Shown: positions 26,735 through 36,166, numbered from the stretch's first letter. The stretch: DNA of 64,000 nt from CAWUEZ02 sp963921355 (GCA_963921355.3 OZ001190.1:4030001-4094000), one strand, 5' to 3'. Program-made: numbers and translations. Notes: a model not told the origin generated them from the letters alone.

Positions 26735-26736
26735 GC

Positions 26737-27126
26737 ATGGCCCAGATCAAGATCCACGCCCGGCGCGCTCATATCGATGCCGTTCGTCAGCGCCTGTCGG
26801 ACGCCATTCACCAGGTGATGATGGATACGGTCGGCCTGCCCGAGGATAAGCGCTTCCATCGGTTCATCGCCCTCGACGACGCCGACTTCATTCACCCGGC
26901 GGACCGTGGCACCGGCTATACGGTGATTGAGATCCTGATGTTCGAGGGCCGCAGCCGGGCAGTGAAGAAGGCCTGTCTCGAAGGCCTCATGCAGGCGATT
27001 CCCGCCGCCACCGGCGTCCCGGTCGAGGCGGTCGAGGTCACCATCATCGAAACCCCGATGGCCGACTGGGGCATCCGCGGAAAAACCGGTGACGAGCTCG
27101 CCCTGAACTACAAGGTACAGACCTGA
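26737..27126 (+). CDS. Tautomerase family protein without the N-terminal proline
   Basis: This 129-residue protein resembles the Tautomerase_2 (PF14552) group: MAQIKIHARRAHIDAVRQRL, GLPEDKRFHRFIALDDADF, YTVIEILMFEGRS and VEVTIIETPMADWGIRG. Tautomerases use Pro2 (Pro1 of the mature protein) as catalytic base. Here the residue is Ala, so the usual chemistry should be absent or changed. It begins two bases after the kinase gene stop and is the last gene of the operon. Its role beside a kinase and SDRs is unknown. Confidence 0.85.
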   Translation: MAQIKIHARRAHIDAVRQRLSDAIHQVMMDTVGLPEDKRFHRFIALDDADFIHPADRGTGYTVIEILMFEGRSRAVKKACLEGLMQAIPAATGVPVEAVEVTIIETPMADWGIRGKTGDELALNYKVQT

Positions 27127-27168
27127 TGCCCCCCCGGCGCGCCGTACCATCGGGCCTGACCGGCGGAC

Positions 27169-27924
27169 CTAGCTGCCGGACCCGCCCTCATACCGGAATT
27201 CCCAGCCTGACGCCGTGCGCTGCGGGATGACGTAGCTGCCTCCGCCGGAGCGATAAAAGTTCGGCAAGTTGTTCCGCGCGCCGACCCGGAACTCGATGGA
27301 CAGGCGATACCCGCCGCCGTTCGGAAGCCGCTGGGTGCCGTGGACGGCCATCTGATGGAACACCAGAATGGAGCCGGCGGATATGACAGGCGTCGTCAAC
27401 AGCTTTTCCAACGGCGCGCCGTAGATTCGCTCAAGGTCTTCGAACGTTCCGGTTTGGGCGCCACCGCGCGCTGCTTCCTCGCGGGCCGCCACATACGACA
27501 TGATGTCGTACTCGGGCCGCAGGAAGGAAAGGCTCGGCGCCGTCTCTCCCACATCGACCGTGGGTACCCAGAAATTCAGCGTCGTCGCCTCATTCCCCAT
27601 GAAATCCGCATCAACATGCACCGATATATGACTGGCATACTCTCCAGGGGCATGAAATCGATACGCTGTATGGTCCACGAAGAAAACGATCTCGTCTTTC
27701 AGCAATTTGGCCGCAACGTCCAAACAGCCAGAACTGCAAAAAATCTCCATGAGTGAGTTACAGATACGTCTTCCTTCTTCTCCTTTCTCTTCAAGAAGAA
27801 GCTTGAAATTGTTTGAATTTCTGCGGCTCTCGACCTTTTCGTCCGGATAACCGGACAACATAATGCGCGACAGGTCATCGACCTGCTCTTTGCTGAAGAC
27901 CCCGTTGAGCACTAATGGGAACAC
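27169..27924 (-). CDS. Putative Fe(II)/2-oxoglutarate oxygenase-like protein (PhyH-like)
   Basis: This is a 251-residue protein I do not recognise by name. It shows a facial-triad pattern: His103-Val-Asp105 in ISVHVDADFMG and a distal His195 in FHQMAVHGTQRL, followed by Arg207/Arg213 in YRLSIEFRVGA. The TTLNFWVPTVDVGE and AGSILVFH strands fit the double-stranded beta-helix of phytanoyl-CoA-dioxygenase-like enzymes. The N-terminal third is clearly AT-richer than all neighbours (about 27725-27920), which suggests horizontal acquisition. It converges on the tautomerase gene and faces away from the core pathway. The start ATG 27924 lacks a good ribosome site. Confidence 0.7.
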   Translation of the reverse strand: MFPLVLNGVFSKEQVDDLSRIMLSGYPDEKVESRRNSNNFKLLLEEKGEEGRRICNSLMEIFCSSGCLDVAAKLLKDEIVFFVDHTAYRFHAPGEYASHISVHVDADFMGNEATTLNFWVPTVDVGETAPSLSFLRPEYDIMSYVAAREEAARGGAQTGTFEDLERIYGAPLEKLLTTPVISAGSILVFHQMAVHGTQRLPNGGGYRLSIEFRVGARNNLPNFYRSGGGSYVIPQRTASGWEFRYEGGSGS

Positions 27925-28044
27925 ATCGTCACCGGGCAGACCGAAAAAGCTTGTCGAATGCCAAGTCTAGCGGTGCCACCCAGCCCCGTGAACCCGTCTG
28001 GACTCCCGGTGAGGTCATGGTGGGTTGCTTGGCCCGCCCGTAGA

Positions 28045-28974
28045 CTAACCGTTGACCGCCCGCTTCGGCTGCTCGACGTGTGTGGGCGCGCGACCCAAGG
28101 CGTCGGCCAGGTGGCGAATGTGCTCCGGGCCGACCTCACAGCATCCGCCGACGATTGTCGCACCGGCGTCGAGCCAGTGCCGGCAGAACGTCGTATAGGC
28201 CTCGGGCGTGACGTCGGTGCGGCTGTGCAGGACATCGACACTGACCGTCGGCGACAACGCACCGATACCGGTGCAGCCGTTGGCGTAGGCGCCGAAGACA
28301 ACGCTCTTGGCGGTCAGCTGCTCCAGCGCCTGGGTGGTCGCTTCGGGGGTCGAGCAGTTGACCAGAACCGCCTCGGCGCCTTTGGCGACAGCGGCGTCGA
28401 CCGCCTCGCGCAGCGGCTCGCCGGAGCGCAGGAGCCGGCTATCGCCGTCATCGACGGTGAAGGCCGTCCAGACCGGCAATCCGGTCGCCGCGGCCGCGGC
28501 GGTGGCGATCTCGGCCTCATGAATGGCTGACATGGTTTCACAGATGAACAGGTCGACCCCACCCGCCTCGCTCTCGACGATCCGGGCGTATGAGGTCCGG
28601 CACTCCTCGACCGGCGGAATCAGGTCCGCACGATAGCTGGCAACCAGGGGCGGCAGGCATCCGGCGATCCGCACCGGGCGGTCCTGGTCGTCCCGCGCCG
28701 CCCGGGCCAGCGCCACGGCGCGGCCCTGCAGGTCCTCGAACGCGTCTGCCAGCCCGGCCTGGGCCAGGCGCTGAGGTGTCAGGGCGTAGCTGTTGAGCGT
28801 GATGGCATCCGCACCCGCCGCGATGAACGCGCCATGAACCGAACGGACAAGATCGGGTCCCTCGGCCAGAACCCGCCCGGACCAGAACGGGGTCGGGGCC
28901 ACCGGGCTGCGCCGGACCAGTTCCTGACCCATGCCGCCATCCAGAATGATCGGATTGCCGCCGTGTTGGTTCAT
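28045..28974 (-). CDS. Homocysteine S-methyltransferase family protein (MmuM-like)
   Basis: This 309-residue TIM-barrel enzyme has IILDGGMGQELVRR at the N-terminus, TLNSYALTPQRL and FICETMS. Its zinc-binding cysteines lie in VNCSTPEA and GGCCEVGPEH. MmuM-type enzymes move a methyl group from S-methylmethionine, or related sulfonium donors, to homocysteine. The donor specificity is not visible. It lies between the oxygenase-like gene and the ACAD cluster, all on the minus strand, with gaps of 120-140 bases, so it may be independently transcribed. Confidence 0.88.
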   Translation of the reverse strand: MNQHGGNPIILDGGMGQELVRRSPVAPTPFWSGRVLAEGPDLVRSVHGAFIAAGADAITLNSYALTPQRLAQAGLADAFEDLQGRAVALARAARDDQDRPVRIAGCLPPLVASYRADLIPPVEECRTSYARIVESEAGGVDLFICETMSAIHEAEIATAAAAATGLPVWTAFTVDDGDSRLLRSGEPLREAVDAAVAKGAEAVLVNCSTPEATTQALEQLTAKSVVFGAYANGCTGIGALSPTVSVDVLHSRTDVTPEAYTTFCRHWLDAGATIVGGCCEVGPEHIRHLADALGRAPTHVEQPKRAVNG

Positions 28975-29114
28975 CGAGGTCGCCTTCTAAACGCTCACGT
29001 ACAGTGCGAACATTGTCCGTATCGGATGAGCATTTAGTTAAAGTGTTCCGTCGTTTCTGTTTTGCAAGCGACAGCCTGTAGCCAGCCGATCGTCATTCTC
29101 AGACCGGCTGCCTT

Positions 29115-30320
29115 CTACGCGTTTTTCTTGAGCTCCGCCTTGGCGATCGCTTCGAGGTGAACCTCGTCCGGACCGTCGGCCAGCCGCAGAGAACGGCTGT
29201 GGCCGTAGGCATGGGCCAGCGGAAAGTCCTGAGACACGCCGCCGCCGCCATGAACCTGGATCGCCTTGTCGATCACATCGCAGGCCATGCGCGGCGCGAT
29301 CACCTTGATCATGGCGATCTCCTGGCGGGCGGCCTTGTTGCCGACCGTGTCCATCTTGTGGGCCGCGTGCAGCACCATCAACCGGGCCTGATCGATCGCC
29401 AGCCGACACTCGGCGATGGTCTGGCGCAATGCCCCCTGGTCGGAAAGCGACTTACCAAACGCCGTGCGCGACCGGGCGCGGACCTTCATCGCTTCGAGGG
29501 CCCGCTCAGCCTGCCCGATCAGCCGCATGCAGTGGTGAATGCGCCCCGGGCCAAGCCGGCCCTGGGCGATCTCAAACCCCCGCCCCTCGCCCAGCAGCAT
29601 ATTGCTCGCCGGTACGCGGACGTCCTCGAAGATCACTTCCGCATGACCATGCGGCGCGTGGTCGTAGCCGAAGACGGTCAGTGCCCGCTTGACGGTGACC
29701 CCGGGTGTGTCGAGCGGGACCAGGATCATCGACTGTTGACGGTACTTCTCAGCGCCCGGGTCGGTCTTACCCATGAAGATCGAGATCTTGCAGCGGGTAT
29801 CGAGCGCACCTGACGTCCACCACTTGCGGGCATTGATTACGTAGCTGTCGCCGTCGCGGGTGATCCGGCCCTCGATGTTGGTCGCATCCGACGAGGCGAC
29901 GGCCGGCTCAGTCATCGCAAAGCAGGACCGGATCTCACCCTCCAGCAGAGGCGTGAGCCATTGGCGCTTCTGTTCTTCGGTGCCGAAGCGCACCAGCACT
30001 TCCATGTTTCCGGTATCGGGCGCCGAGCAGTTGAACACCTCGGCACCAATCGGCGAGCGCCCCATGACCTCGCAGAGCGGCGCGTAGTCCCTGTTGCTGA
30101 GGCCGGCGCCGTAGTCGCTTTCCGGCAGAAACAGGTTCCACAGCCCCTTGGCCTTCGCCTTGGCCTTGAGCTCTTCCATGATCGGCGGGGCCGACCAGCG
30201 GTCGTCGGCCGCCTCGACCTGGTCGTGATAGACGCTCTCGGCGGCATAAACATGCTCGTCCATGAACGTCTGCACTTGGCCACGGAGGTCCAGGGCCCGT
30301 TCGCTCATCTCGGGGATCAT
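29115..30320 (-). CDS. Acyl-CoA dehydrogenase, ACAD10/11-like
   Basis: This 401-residue flavin-dependent dehydrogenase has all three ACAD domains: the N-terminal helical domain, the middle beta domain with CFAMTEPAVASSDATNIEG, and the C-terminal domain ending AYGHSRSLRLADGPDEVHLE. That ending is diagnostic of the ACAD10/11 and LvaC branch, where the phospho-4-hydroxyacyl-CoA is turned into an enoyl-CoA. It ends the minus-strand cluster of three ACADs and a thiolase. With the separate APH-like kinase at 25676 it reproduces, as two genes, the fusion found in animals (inference). Confidence 0.92.
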   Translation of the reverse strand: MIPEMSERALDLRGQVQTFMDEHVYAAESVYHDQVEAADDRWSAPPIMEELKAKAKAKGLWNLFLPESDYGAGLSNRDYAPLCEVMGRSPIGAEVFNCSAPDTGNMEVLVRFGTEEQKRQWLTPLLEGEIRSCFAMTEPAVASSDATNIEGRITRDGDSYVINARKWWTSGALDTRCKISIFMGKTDPGAEKYRQQSMILVPLDTPGVTVKRALTVFGYDHAPHGHAEVIFEDVRVPASNMLLGEGRGFEIAQGRLGPGRIHHCMRLIGQAERALEAMKVRARSRTAFGKSLSDQGALRQTIAECRLAIDQARLMVLHAAHKMDTVGNKAARQEIAMIKVIAPRMACDVIDKAIQVHGGGGVSQDFPLAHAYGHSRSLRLADGPDEVHLEAIAKAELKKNA

Positions 30321-30329
30321 GACGGTCTC

Positions 30330-31460
30330 CTAACCCAATGCCTGGAAACGGCGGAGGTGATGGGCCGCGTTGCCGAACGACACGTCGATCAGACGCAGGC
30401 GCTTGAAATAGTGGCCGACCGCCATCTCCTCGGTCATGCCCATGCCGCCGTGAAGCTGAACCGCTTCCTCGCCGACCTGCTTGCCGGCACGGCCGACCTC
30501 GGCCTTGATCGCTGATGCGGCGCGCGACCGCGCCGGCCCGGTGGCGGTGTCCATCGCGCCCGCGCTCCGATAGCAGAGCGCGCGCGCGAATTCGGCCTCC
30601 GACAGCATCTCGACGGCGCGGTGCTGAAGCACCTGGAAGCTGGCCAGCGGCTTGCCGAACTGAGTCCGGGTCTTCAGATAATCGGTGGTCAGGTCGACTG
30701 TCGCCGCCATGGCCCCGACCGCTTCCGCCGACACCGCAACGCAGGCGCGGTCCAGAACCGCCTCGATCACCGCCCCACCGTCGCCGACCGGTCCGAGCAG
30801 CGCTTCTGGACCGAGGGTGACGCCGTCGAGGCTGATGTCGGCGCCCTGCAGCCCGTCGATCGTCGGATAGGCACGGCGTGTGAGGCCGGCTGCGTCGGAC
30901 GGAACCAGGAACAGGGAAATGCCGTCGCGATCCGCGACCTCGCCACTGGTGCGCGCGGTGACGATCACGGTATCGGCGCAGTCGCCGTGCAGCACCACCG
31001 CCTTGGTGCCGTCGAGGCGCCAGCCCTCGCCATCCCGGGTCGCGGTCGCGGCTACCCGGTGCTGGTCGAACCGGCTGGTCGGCTCGCCGTGGGCGAGCGC
31101 CAGTAGCTTCTGGCCTTCGGCGATTGCCGGCAGCAGATCCGCCGCCCGTTCGGGATCGGCGCGGGCCACCGTCTCGGCACCGAGCACGATGGTCGAGATA
31201 TAGGGTTCGACCAACAGGGCGCGTCCGAACCCTTCCATCATCAGTGCCAGATCCACGCTCGACCCGCCGAGCCCCCCATGGTCCTCGGCGATCGGCAGGG
31301 CCAGCCAGCCGAGTTCGGCGAACTGGGCCCAGATCTGGCGCGACCAACCGCCCTCGCCAGCCCGGATCCGGACGCGCTGGTCGAAGGCGTATTTGTCGGT
31401 GAGGAACCGGTTGACGCTCTCCGCCAGCTGCTGCTGGTCGTCACTCAGACTGAAGCTCAT
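30330..31460 (-). CDS. Acyl-CoA dehydrogenase, likely partner subunit lacking the usual catalytic Glu
   Basis: This 376-residue ACAD-fold protein starts MSFSLSDDQQQLAESVNRFL. ATG 31460 overlaps the preceding ACAD stop in ATGA, while the longer frame is a shadow. It has the flavin/CoA domains, FGKPLASFQVLQHR and LHGGMGMTEEMAVGHYFKRL, but ends IDVSFGNAAHHLRRFQALG without the Glu-containing EGTxEI or GSNEIQ motif. Such proteins form alpha2-beta2 heterotetramers with an adjacent complete ACAD in actinobacteria (FadE28/FadE29-type). The overlapping gene order supports this here. Confidence 0.9.
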   Translation of the reverse strand: MSFSLSDDQQQLAESVNRFLTDKYAFDQRVRIRAGEGGWSRQIWAQFAELGWLALPIAEDHGGLGGSSVDLALMMEGFGRALLVEPYISTIVLGAETVARADPERAADLLPAIAEGQKLLALAHGEPTSRFDQHRVAATATRDGEGWRLDGTKAVVLHGDCADTVIVTARTSGEVADRDGISLFLVPSDAAGLTRRAYPTIDGLQGADISLDGVTLGPEALLGPVGDGGAVIEAVLDRACVAVSAEAVGAMAATVDLTTDYLKTRTQFGKPLASFQVLQHRAVEMLSEAEFARALCYRSAGAMDTATGPARSRAASAIKAEVGRAGKQVGEEAVQLHGGMGMTEEMAVGHYFKRLRLIDVSFGNAAHHLRRFQALG

Positions 31461-32656
31461 AAGCCGAGCACCATCTTGGCGATGATGTTCTTCTGGATCT
31501 CGTTCGAACCGCCGTAGATCGAGGCCTTGCGCCAGTTGAAATAGAGCGGGGCCAGCGCCGGCGCATAGTCCGGACCGACCGGCGCCTCGTTCCAACCCTC
31601 GTCGCGGAAGGCTTCCGGCTGGAAGGGTGCGGCATAGGGCCCGATCGCCTCCATCAGCAGATCGGTCAGGTTCTGTTGCACCTGGGTTCCCTTGATCTTC
31701 AGGAACGACGGTTCGGCCCCGACCGGCCGGCCTTCGCTTTCGGCATAGAGTGTGCGCAGCACCAGGCTCTCGAGCGACAGAAGGTCGAGTTCGATCTGGG
31801 CCAGCCGGCGCGCGTAGTCGCTGTCCTCAATCAATGGACGGCCGTCGGCGAGCTCGGACCGGGCGATCGACTTCAGCTTTCGCAGCTGCGCCTTCGAGCG
31901 ACCGACGGCGGCGATGCTGGTGCGCTCATGGCCGAGCAGGTACTTGGCGTAGGTCCAGCCCTGATCCTCCTCGCCCACCCGGTTCTCGACCGGGACCCGG
32001 ACGTCCTCGAGGAACACGCTGTTGATCTCGACACCGCCGTCAATGGTGGTGATTGGATGCACGCTGATACCCGGCGACGTCATGTCGATCAGCAGGAAGC
32101 TGATGCCCTGCTGCGGCTTGCCGCTGTCGCCGGTCCGGACGAGTGTGAACATCCAATCGGCATGTTGGGCGAGCGTGGTCCAGGTCTTCTGTCCGTTGAC
32201 GATGTAGTGGTCACCGTCCCGGACCGCCTTGGTGCGCAGCGACGCCAGATCGGAGCCGGAGCCGGGCTCCGAATAGCCCTGGCACCACCAGTCGTCCGAC
32301 GCTAGGATCCGCGGCAGAAACCGCTGTTTCTGGACATCGTTCCCGAACTTCATGATGACCGGCGCAACCATGGTCACGCCGAAGGGGATCACCATCGGAG
32401 CGCCGGCGAGCGCGCATTCCTCATCGAAAACGTGCTTCTGCATCGGGGTCCAACCGGTACCGCCGTGCTCGACGGGCCAGTTCGGCGCCATCCATCCGCG
32501 CTCATGCAGGATCTTCTGCCAGCGGACGTGATCTTCCTTCGCGAGACGAAAGCCGCTTGCGGTCTTCTCCGCAATGTCCGCCGGGAGCTTCTCTGCGAGG
32601 AAGGCCCGGACCTCCTGGCGGAACGCCTCATCCTGGGGCGACAGGGTGAACTCCAT
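31457..32656 (-). CDS. Acyl-CoA dehydrogenase (catalytic partner, FadE17/FadE-like)
   Basis: This 399-residue protein starts MEFTLSPQDEAFRQEVRAFL, with GAGGAGG ten bases upstream of ATG 32656. The in-frame extension upstream is not homologous. It has CQGYSEPGSGSDLASL in the middle domain and IYGGSNEIQKNIIAK at the C-terminus, the signature of bacterial ACADs that act on CoA thioesters with bulky or branched side chains. Its stop overlaps the start of the next ACAD by four bases, and the thiolase lies 11 bases upstream. Co-translation of the two ACADs favours a hetero-oligomer. Confidence 0.92.
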   Translation of the reverse strand: MEFTLSPQDEAFRQEVRAFLAEKLPADIAEKTASGFRLAKEDHVRWQKILHERGWMAPNWPVEHGGTGWTPMQKHVFDEECALAGAPMVIPFGVTMVAPVIMKFGNDVQKQRFLPRILASDDWWCQGYSEPGSGSDLASLRTKAVRDGDHYIVNGQKTWTTLAQHADWMFTLVRTGDSGKPQQGISFLLIDMTSPGISVHPITTIDGGVEINSVFLEDVRVPVENRVGEEDQGWTYAKYLLGHERTSIAAVGRSKAQLRKLKSIARSELADGRPLIEDSDYARRLAQIELDLLSLESLVLRTLYAESEGRPVGAEPSFLKIKGTQVQQNLTDLLMEAIGPYAAPFQPEAFRDEGWNEAPVGPDYAPALAPLYFNWRKASIYGGSNEIQKNIIAKMVLGL

Positions 32657-32666
32657 CAACGCCTCC

Positions 32667-33848
32667 TCAGGCCACTTCGAACAGACCGGCCACACCCTGC
32701 CCGCCGCCGACGCACATCGTGGTCACGACGTATTTCGCACCGCGCCGGCGCCCTTCGATCAGTGCGTGCCCGACCATCCGGGCCCCCGACATGCCGTAGG
32801 GGTGGCCGATCGAGATCGACCCGCCATCGACATTCAGCTTCTCGGCCGGAATGCCCAGCCGGTCGCGGCAATACAGCACCTGGCTCGCGAACGCCTCGTT
32901 CAGTTCCCACAGATCGATGTCGTCGACCTTCAGGCCGGCGCGCTCCAACAGCCGCGGCACCGCGAAGACCGGGCCGATCCCCATCTCATCCGGCTCGCAG
33001 CCGGCGACCGCGAGGCCACGATAGATCCCGAGCGGTTCGATCCCCCGCTGCTCGGCGAGTTTGCCGTCCATCACAACGCAGGCCGACGCCCCATCCGACA
33101 ACTGGCTGGCGTTACCCGCGGTGATGAACTTATCCGCCCCACGGACGGGCTCCAGTCCGGACAACGCGTCGACGGTCGTGCCCCGACGGTTGCCTTCGTC
33201 CTTGGTCAGGGTGACGGCTTCCTCGCTGATCTCATCCGTCTCCTTGTCCTTGACCAGTTTGACCGAGGCCAATGGAACGATCTCGTCGTCAAAGCGTCCG
33301 GCGTCCTGGGCCTCCGCCGTGCGCTTCTGGCTTTCGGCGGCATAGGCGTCCTGGGCCTCACGGCTCACGCCGTAGCGGGACGCCACGATGTCAGCGGTCT
33401 CGATCATCGACATCCAGAGAGCCGGCTTGTGCTCCATCAGCCAGTCTTCTTTCAGGTGGATGGTGTTGAGGTTGGCCTGAGTCAGACTGATCGACTCGAC
33501 GCCCCCGGCAACCGCGGCCGGCACACCATCTACGATGACCCGCTGGGCCGCCATGGAGATGGTTTGCAGGCCGGAACTGCAGAACCGATTCACCGTGGTG
33601 CCGCCGGTTGACACCGGCAGGCCGGCGCGAACGACCGCGAGCCGGGCGACATTCTGACCGGTCGCGCCCTCAGGCAGCCCACAACCGATGATCGCGTCCT
33701 CGATCTCGCCCGGCTCAAGCCCCGAGCGGGCAACCGCGTGCTCCACCGCGTAGCCGGCCAGCGCCGCGCCATGGGTGTTGTTGAAGGCGCCACGAAATGC
33801 CTTGCCGATCGGCGTGCGTGCCGTCGAGACGATGACCGCGTCCCGCAT
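32667..33848 (-). CDS. Acetyl-CoA C-acyltransferase (thiolase)
   Basis: This 393-residue thiolase has the nucleophilic Cys in NRFCSSGLQTI (about residue 90), GHPYGMSGARMVGH (catalytic His) and the terminal CVGGGQGVAGLFE (second Cys). It cleaves 3-ketoacyl-CoA to acetyl-CoA plus a shorter acyl-CoA. Residues STARTPIGKAFRGAFNNTHG at the N-terminus match degradative thiolases. ATG 33848 is preceded by GGGAGGACAG. It is the first gene of the minus-strand thiolase-ACAD-ACAD-ACAD operon, which reads as a complete oxidation module except for the hydratase and hydroxyacyl dehydrogenase. Confidence 0.92.
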   Translation of the reverse strand: MRDAVIVSTARTPIGKAFRGAFNNTHGAALAGYAVEHAVARSGLEPGEIEDAIIGCGLPEGATGQNVARLAVVRAGLPVSTGGTTVNRFCSSGLQTISMAAQRVIVDGVPAAVAGGVESISLTQANLNTIHLKEDWLMEHKPALWMSMIETADIVASRYGVSREAQDAYAAESQKRTAEAQDAGRFDDEIVPLASVKLVKDKETDEISEEAVTLTKDEGNRRGTTVDALSGLEPVRGADKFITAGNASQLSDGASACVVMDGKLAEQRGIEPLGIYRGLAVAGCEPDEMGIGPVFAVPRLLERAGLKVDDIDLWELNEAFASQVLYCRDRLGIPAEKLNVDGGSISIGHPYGMSGARMVGHALIEGRRRGAKYVVTTMCVGGGQGVAGLFEVA

Positions 33849-34070
33849 CCTGTCCTCCCGCTCCTGATTGTCGGTCGTCCTGACCGGCGACCGCGCATCT
33901 TGAACCATCGATAGCAGGTGTTGTCCGGGGGGCCAATGTCTGGCCGTAACCCCTGAAAAGCCGCCGCATTAACCGTTCGGTAACCGATACACTCAATGAT
34001 CGTGTAACCTTAACACTTGATAACCATTTGAGTGTTATTTGGGTAAAATTTGGCTGATGGAGGGAAATGC

Positions 34071-36166
34071 ATGTCTGCCCAGATGGATAGGCCGAAAGAC
34101 ACTGCCGGCGAAGCACCCGAGCACACGGCAGCGGATGATCGGAATGGGCGAGACGGGCGCACGAGTCGGGTCAAACTGGCCACAAAGATCTATGCCGGCG
34201 TCGGCATCATCTTCCTTCTTCTGTTGTTGATCGGCGGCGCTTCCCTTCGTGGGCTGACCTTCATCGACGGTCACTTCGCGTCGTTCCGCCAGACGGCAAG
34301 CGATACCAATCTCTCCGCCCGACTGCAGACCGAAACCCTGACTGCGCGGGTCGCGGTCGAGAGTTTGCCCGAACCAGCAGCCCGGACGCCATCGAGTGGG
34401 TCCACGACATGCTGTCGCGCGCCCAGGCCAATGCCGCCAAGGCGCGGGCCGGCGCTCTCGACCCCGAGACCCTGGCAGAGGTGCAGTCCATCGAAGCCGA
34501 CCTGCAGGAGTACCTCGTCCAGTTCGACCAGATCACCATGCTGCAGGCCAAGCGCGATGCCCTCGTCTCTACCGTTCTCGACGTCAAAGGCCCGGAGGCG
34601 GCCCAGATCCTCAGCACAACCATGCAGACGGCCTATGAGGACTATGACGTGACGACCGCCTATACGGCGGGGCTGGCCCAGTCGCACCTGCTGACCGCGC
34701 GGGTGAACGCCCAGAAGTTCCTGGTCACCGGCGACGCCCAGTCCCGTGCCCTAGCGCTCGCCGAACTCGATCTGCTGGCGCCGATCGAAGAGGAACTCGC
34801 CAGCGCCGTCGACAGCGATGAGAAACGCGAGGCGGTCGCCCTCGCCTTCGCCGATGCGCGTGAATACCGAGCGGCTTTCGAAGAGGCCGCCGGCCTGATC
34901 GATCGCCGCAATGACCTGATCGAGAACGGCTTGAACGTGATCGGCCAGCGCATCGCCTCGGCCGCCGAGATGATCCGCGAGGCCGCCAGTTCGACTCAGG
35001 AGTCAGTGGGGCCCCGCGCGGCCGAAGAGATCGAACTGACGATCATGGCAGCGGTGGTGATGATGATCGCGGCACTGATCGTCGCCAGTGTCGTTGCCAT
35101 TCTGTTGCCACGGGCGATCACCGTTCCGATCCGCGCCCTGACCGACACGATGGACCGCCTGGCCCACAACGAGCTCGATGTCGAAGTCAAAGGAACCCGT
35201 CGCGGCGACGAGATAGGAGCGATGGCCCGTGCCGTCGATGTGTTCAAGACCAATGCGCTCAAGGTTCTGGACCTGGAGGCCAAACAGACCGAAGCCAGGT
35301 CCCGGTCGGAGCAGGAGAAGCGGTCCGCGATGGCAGCCATGGCCGACAATTTCGAAACCTCGGTCGGTGGCATCGTCGGGTCGCTGAGCGACCTGGTCTC
35401 AGAAATGCGGACCGCCGCCGAGGAGATGGCGGATCTGTCCGGCCGCGCGGCCCAGGCGACCGCAACTGTCTCCGGGGTCTCGGACCAGTCGAGCGCCAAT
35501 GTTCAGGCGGTCTCGGCAGCCTCCGAACAGCTGGTGGCTTCGATCTCGGAGATCAGCGGCCAGACCGCCCGTGCCGCCGAGATGGCCCGGTCCGCAGCGA
35601 CCCAGACCGAACGGGGCGCGGACCGGATGACGATGCTGGCGGACGCCGCACAGCGGGTCGGCGACGTCGTCACCCTGATCCAGGATATCGCCGCTCAGAC
35701 CAACCTGCTGGCGTTGAACGCCACCATCGAAGCCGCCCGGGCGGGTGAAGCCGGCAAGGGCTTCGCGGTGGTCGCCTCGGAGGTGAAGTCACTTGCGGAA
35801 CAGACGTCCAAGGCGACGGAGGACATCCGACAGCAGATCGAAGCGATCCAGACCGCCAGCACCGAGGCCGTCGACGCCATTCAGGCCGTGGAGCAGTCGG
35901 TCGAAACCCTGGACGAGATGAACACCGGGGTGGCCACCGCGATCGAGGAGCAGAGCGCGACGACCGAGGAGATCGCGCGCAATACCCAGGAGGCCGCCGG
36001 GGGATCGGCCCAGGTCAGCACCGGCATCACCGAGGTTGCGGATGCGACCGAACGAACCGGTGCCGGCGCCCAGTCCGTGCTGGACAAGTGCGTCGCCCTG
36101 ACCCAGACCGCTGGCTCGCTCGATACCGAAGTGCGCCAGTTCGTCGAGCGGGTCCGTCACGCCTGA
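34071..36166 (+). pseudogene. Methyl-accepting chemotaxis protein, one-base frameshift in the sensor domain
   Basis: The start ATG 34071 follows GGAGGGAAATGC. The first frame gives a cytoplasmic tail and transmembrane helix IYAGVGIIFLLLLLIGG (about residues 41-57), then breaks after LTARVAVES. The second frame supplies ARTSSPDAIEWVHDM and the rest of the helical periplasmic sensor, helix 2 (IMAAVVMMIAALIVASVVAIL), a HAMP domain and the signalling domain with DIAAQTNLLALNATIEAARA at the tip. One lost base at about 34361-34367 (GAGAGTTTGCC) restores a protein of about 698 residues. The helical sensor resembles HBM-type domains. Upstream AT-rich DNA with TAACACT/AGTGTTA arms may be its promoter/operator. 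Confidence 0.85.
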
